Of a DNA stretch of 64,000 nucleotides, positions 63,859-64,000 are shown piece after piece. Position 1 is the first letter of the stretch. Each line of letters opens with the position of its first letter. The position numbers and the translations under genes were made by a program. Under the pieces are notes generated by a model, which was not told the origin of the DNA, ran no database searches, and saw nothing but the letters and a program-made list of their open reading frames with translations. The DNA is from Candidatus Schekmanbacteria bacterium (lineage in GTDB: Bacteria > Schekmanbacteria > GWA2-38-11 > J061): the NCBI GenBank assembly GCA_016219965.1, contig JACRJM010000009.1, forward strand, positions 1-64,000, given 5' to 3'.

Positions 63859-64000
<142 letters not shown>

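Overview
The window reads as a moderately AT-rich stretch of chromosome from a Gram-negative, respiring, probably anaerobic or facultative bacterium. Supporting signs are a PEP-CTERM sorting signal, lipoprotein signals, multihaem c-type cytochrome motifs, the futalosine route to menaquinone, a ferredoxin-dependent 2-oxoglutarate oxidoreductase, a eukaryote-like citrate synthase (a type known from Geobacteraceae), and sigma-54 promoters with an NtrC-type activator. The gene content fits Desulfobacterota, Nitrospirota or one of the uncultured phyla near them. The sequence alone does not settle the phylum.

Layout. 1-7.9 kb: end of a PEP-CTERM protein, aconitase, an excisionase-like HTH protein, tRNA-Ala, mqnE, citrate synthase (minus strand), mqnC and an MTAP/PNP-family phosphorylase. 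8-9.8 kb: a secreted protein with two DUF1566 (C-type-lectin-like) domains whose C-terminal segments look hypervariable. 10-22 kb: a nearly complete TCA-cycle block, icd-mdh, then fumarase alpha/beta-sdhCDAB-sucCD-korDABC. 22-24.7 kb: a sigma-54 activator, a PtsN-like gene with its own sigma-54 promoter, and a short zinc-ribbon protein. 24.8-31 kb: yqeY, nif3, dnaG, rpoD, a CAU-anticodon tRNA and a full-length coiled-coil/zinc-ribbon protein. 31-38 kb: penicillin-binding protein 2 and a small glycan locus. 38-42 kb (minus strand): an aminotransferase, nrdR, a dCMP deaminase and a fused rpiB-glyA. 42-46.4 kb: a GEMM-type (cyclic dinucleotide) riboswitch with terminator, followed at a distance by a 1070-residue secreted haem protein with five near-identical repeats. 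46.4-56.9 kb: a CDF transporter, a lipoprotein, a 5'-3' exonuclease, a polyferredoxin, a kelch/PKD/cytochrome protein, tmk, ricT, prepilin peptidase and a MazE/PIN toxin-antitoxin pair. 56.9-64 kb: an SGNH-family protein, the hrcA-dnaJ-prmA-rsmE operon, a peptide-binding lipoprotein and the start of argB.

How the genes work together. Acetyl-CoA and oxaloacetate can be carried round the whole cycle using genes in this window. 2-oxoglutarate is oxidised by a ferredoxin enzyme rather than an NAD-linked dehydrogenase, so much of the cycle is chemically reversible. Succinate dehydrogenase would feed the menaquinone made by the Mqn enzymes nearby. Icd-mdh has a near-perfect -24/-12 promoter, and an NtrC-type regulator lies 75 bases after the kor genes, so sigma-54 control of central carbon metabolism is a reasonable hypothesis. 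Outside the cell, two very different large proteins carry the same short di-haem cassette, and one of them lies downstream of the GEMM riboswitch, which suggests second-messenger control of surface redox proteins.

The points most worth a second look are the GEMM riboswitch and its unusually long leader, the shared di-haem cassette, the rpiB-glyA fusion that keeps a ribosome-binding site and start codon for glyA inside the fused frame, the DGR-like variable segments of the DUF1566 protein, and the sigma-54 promoters.
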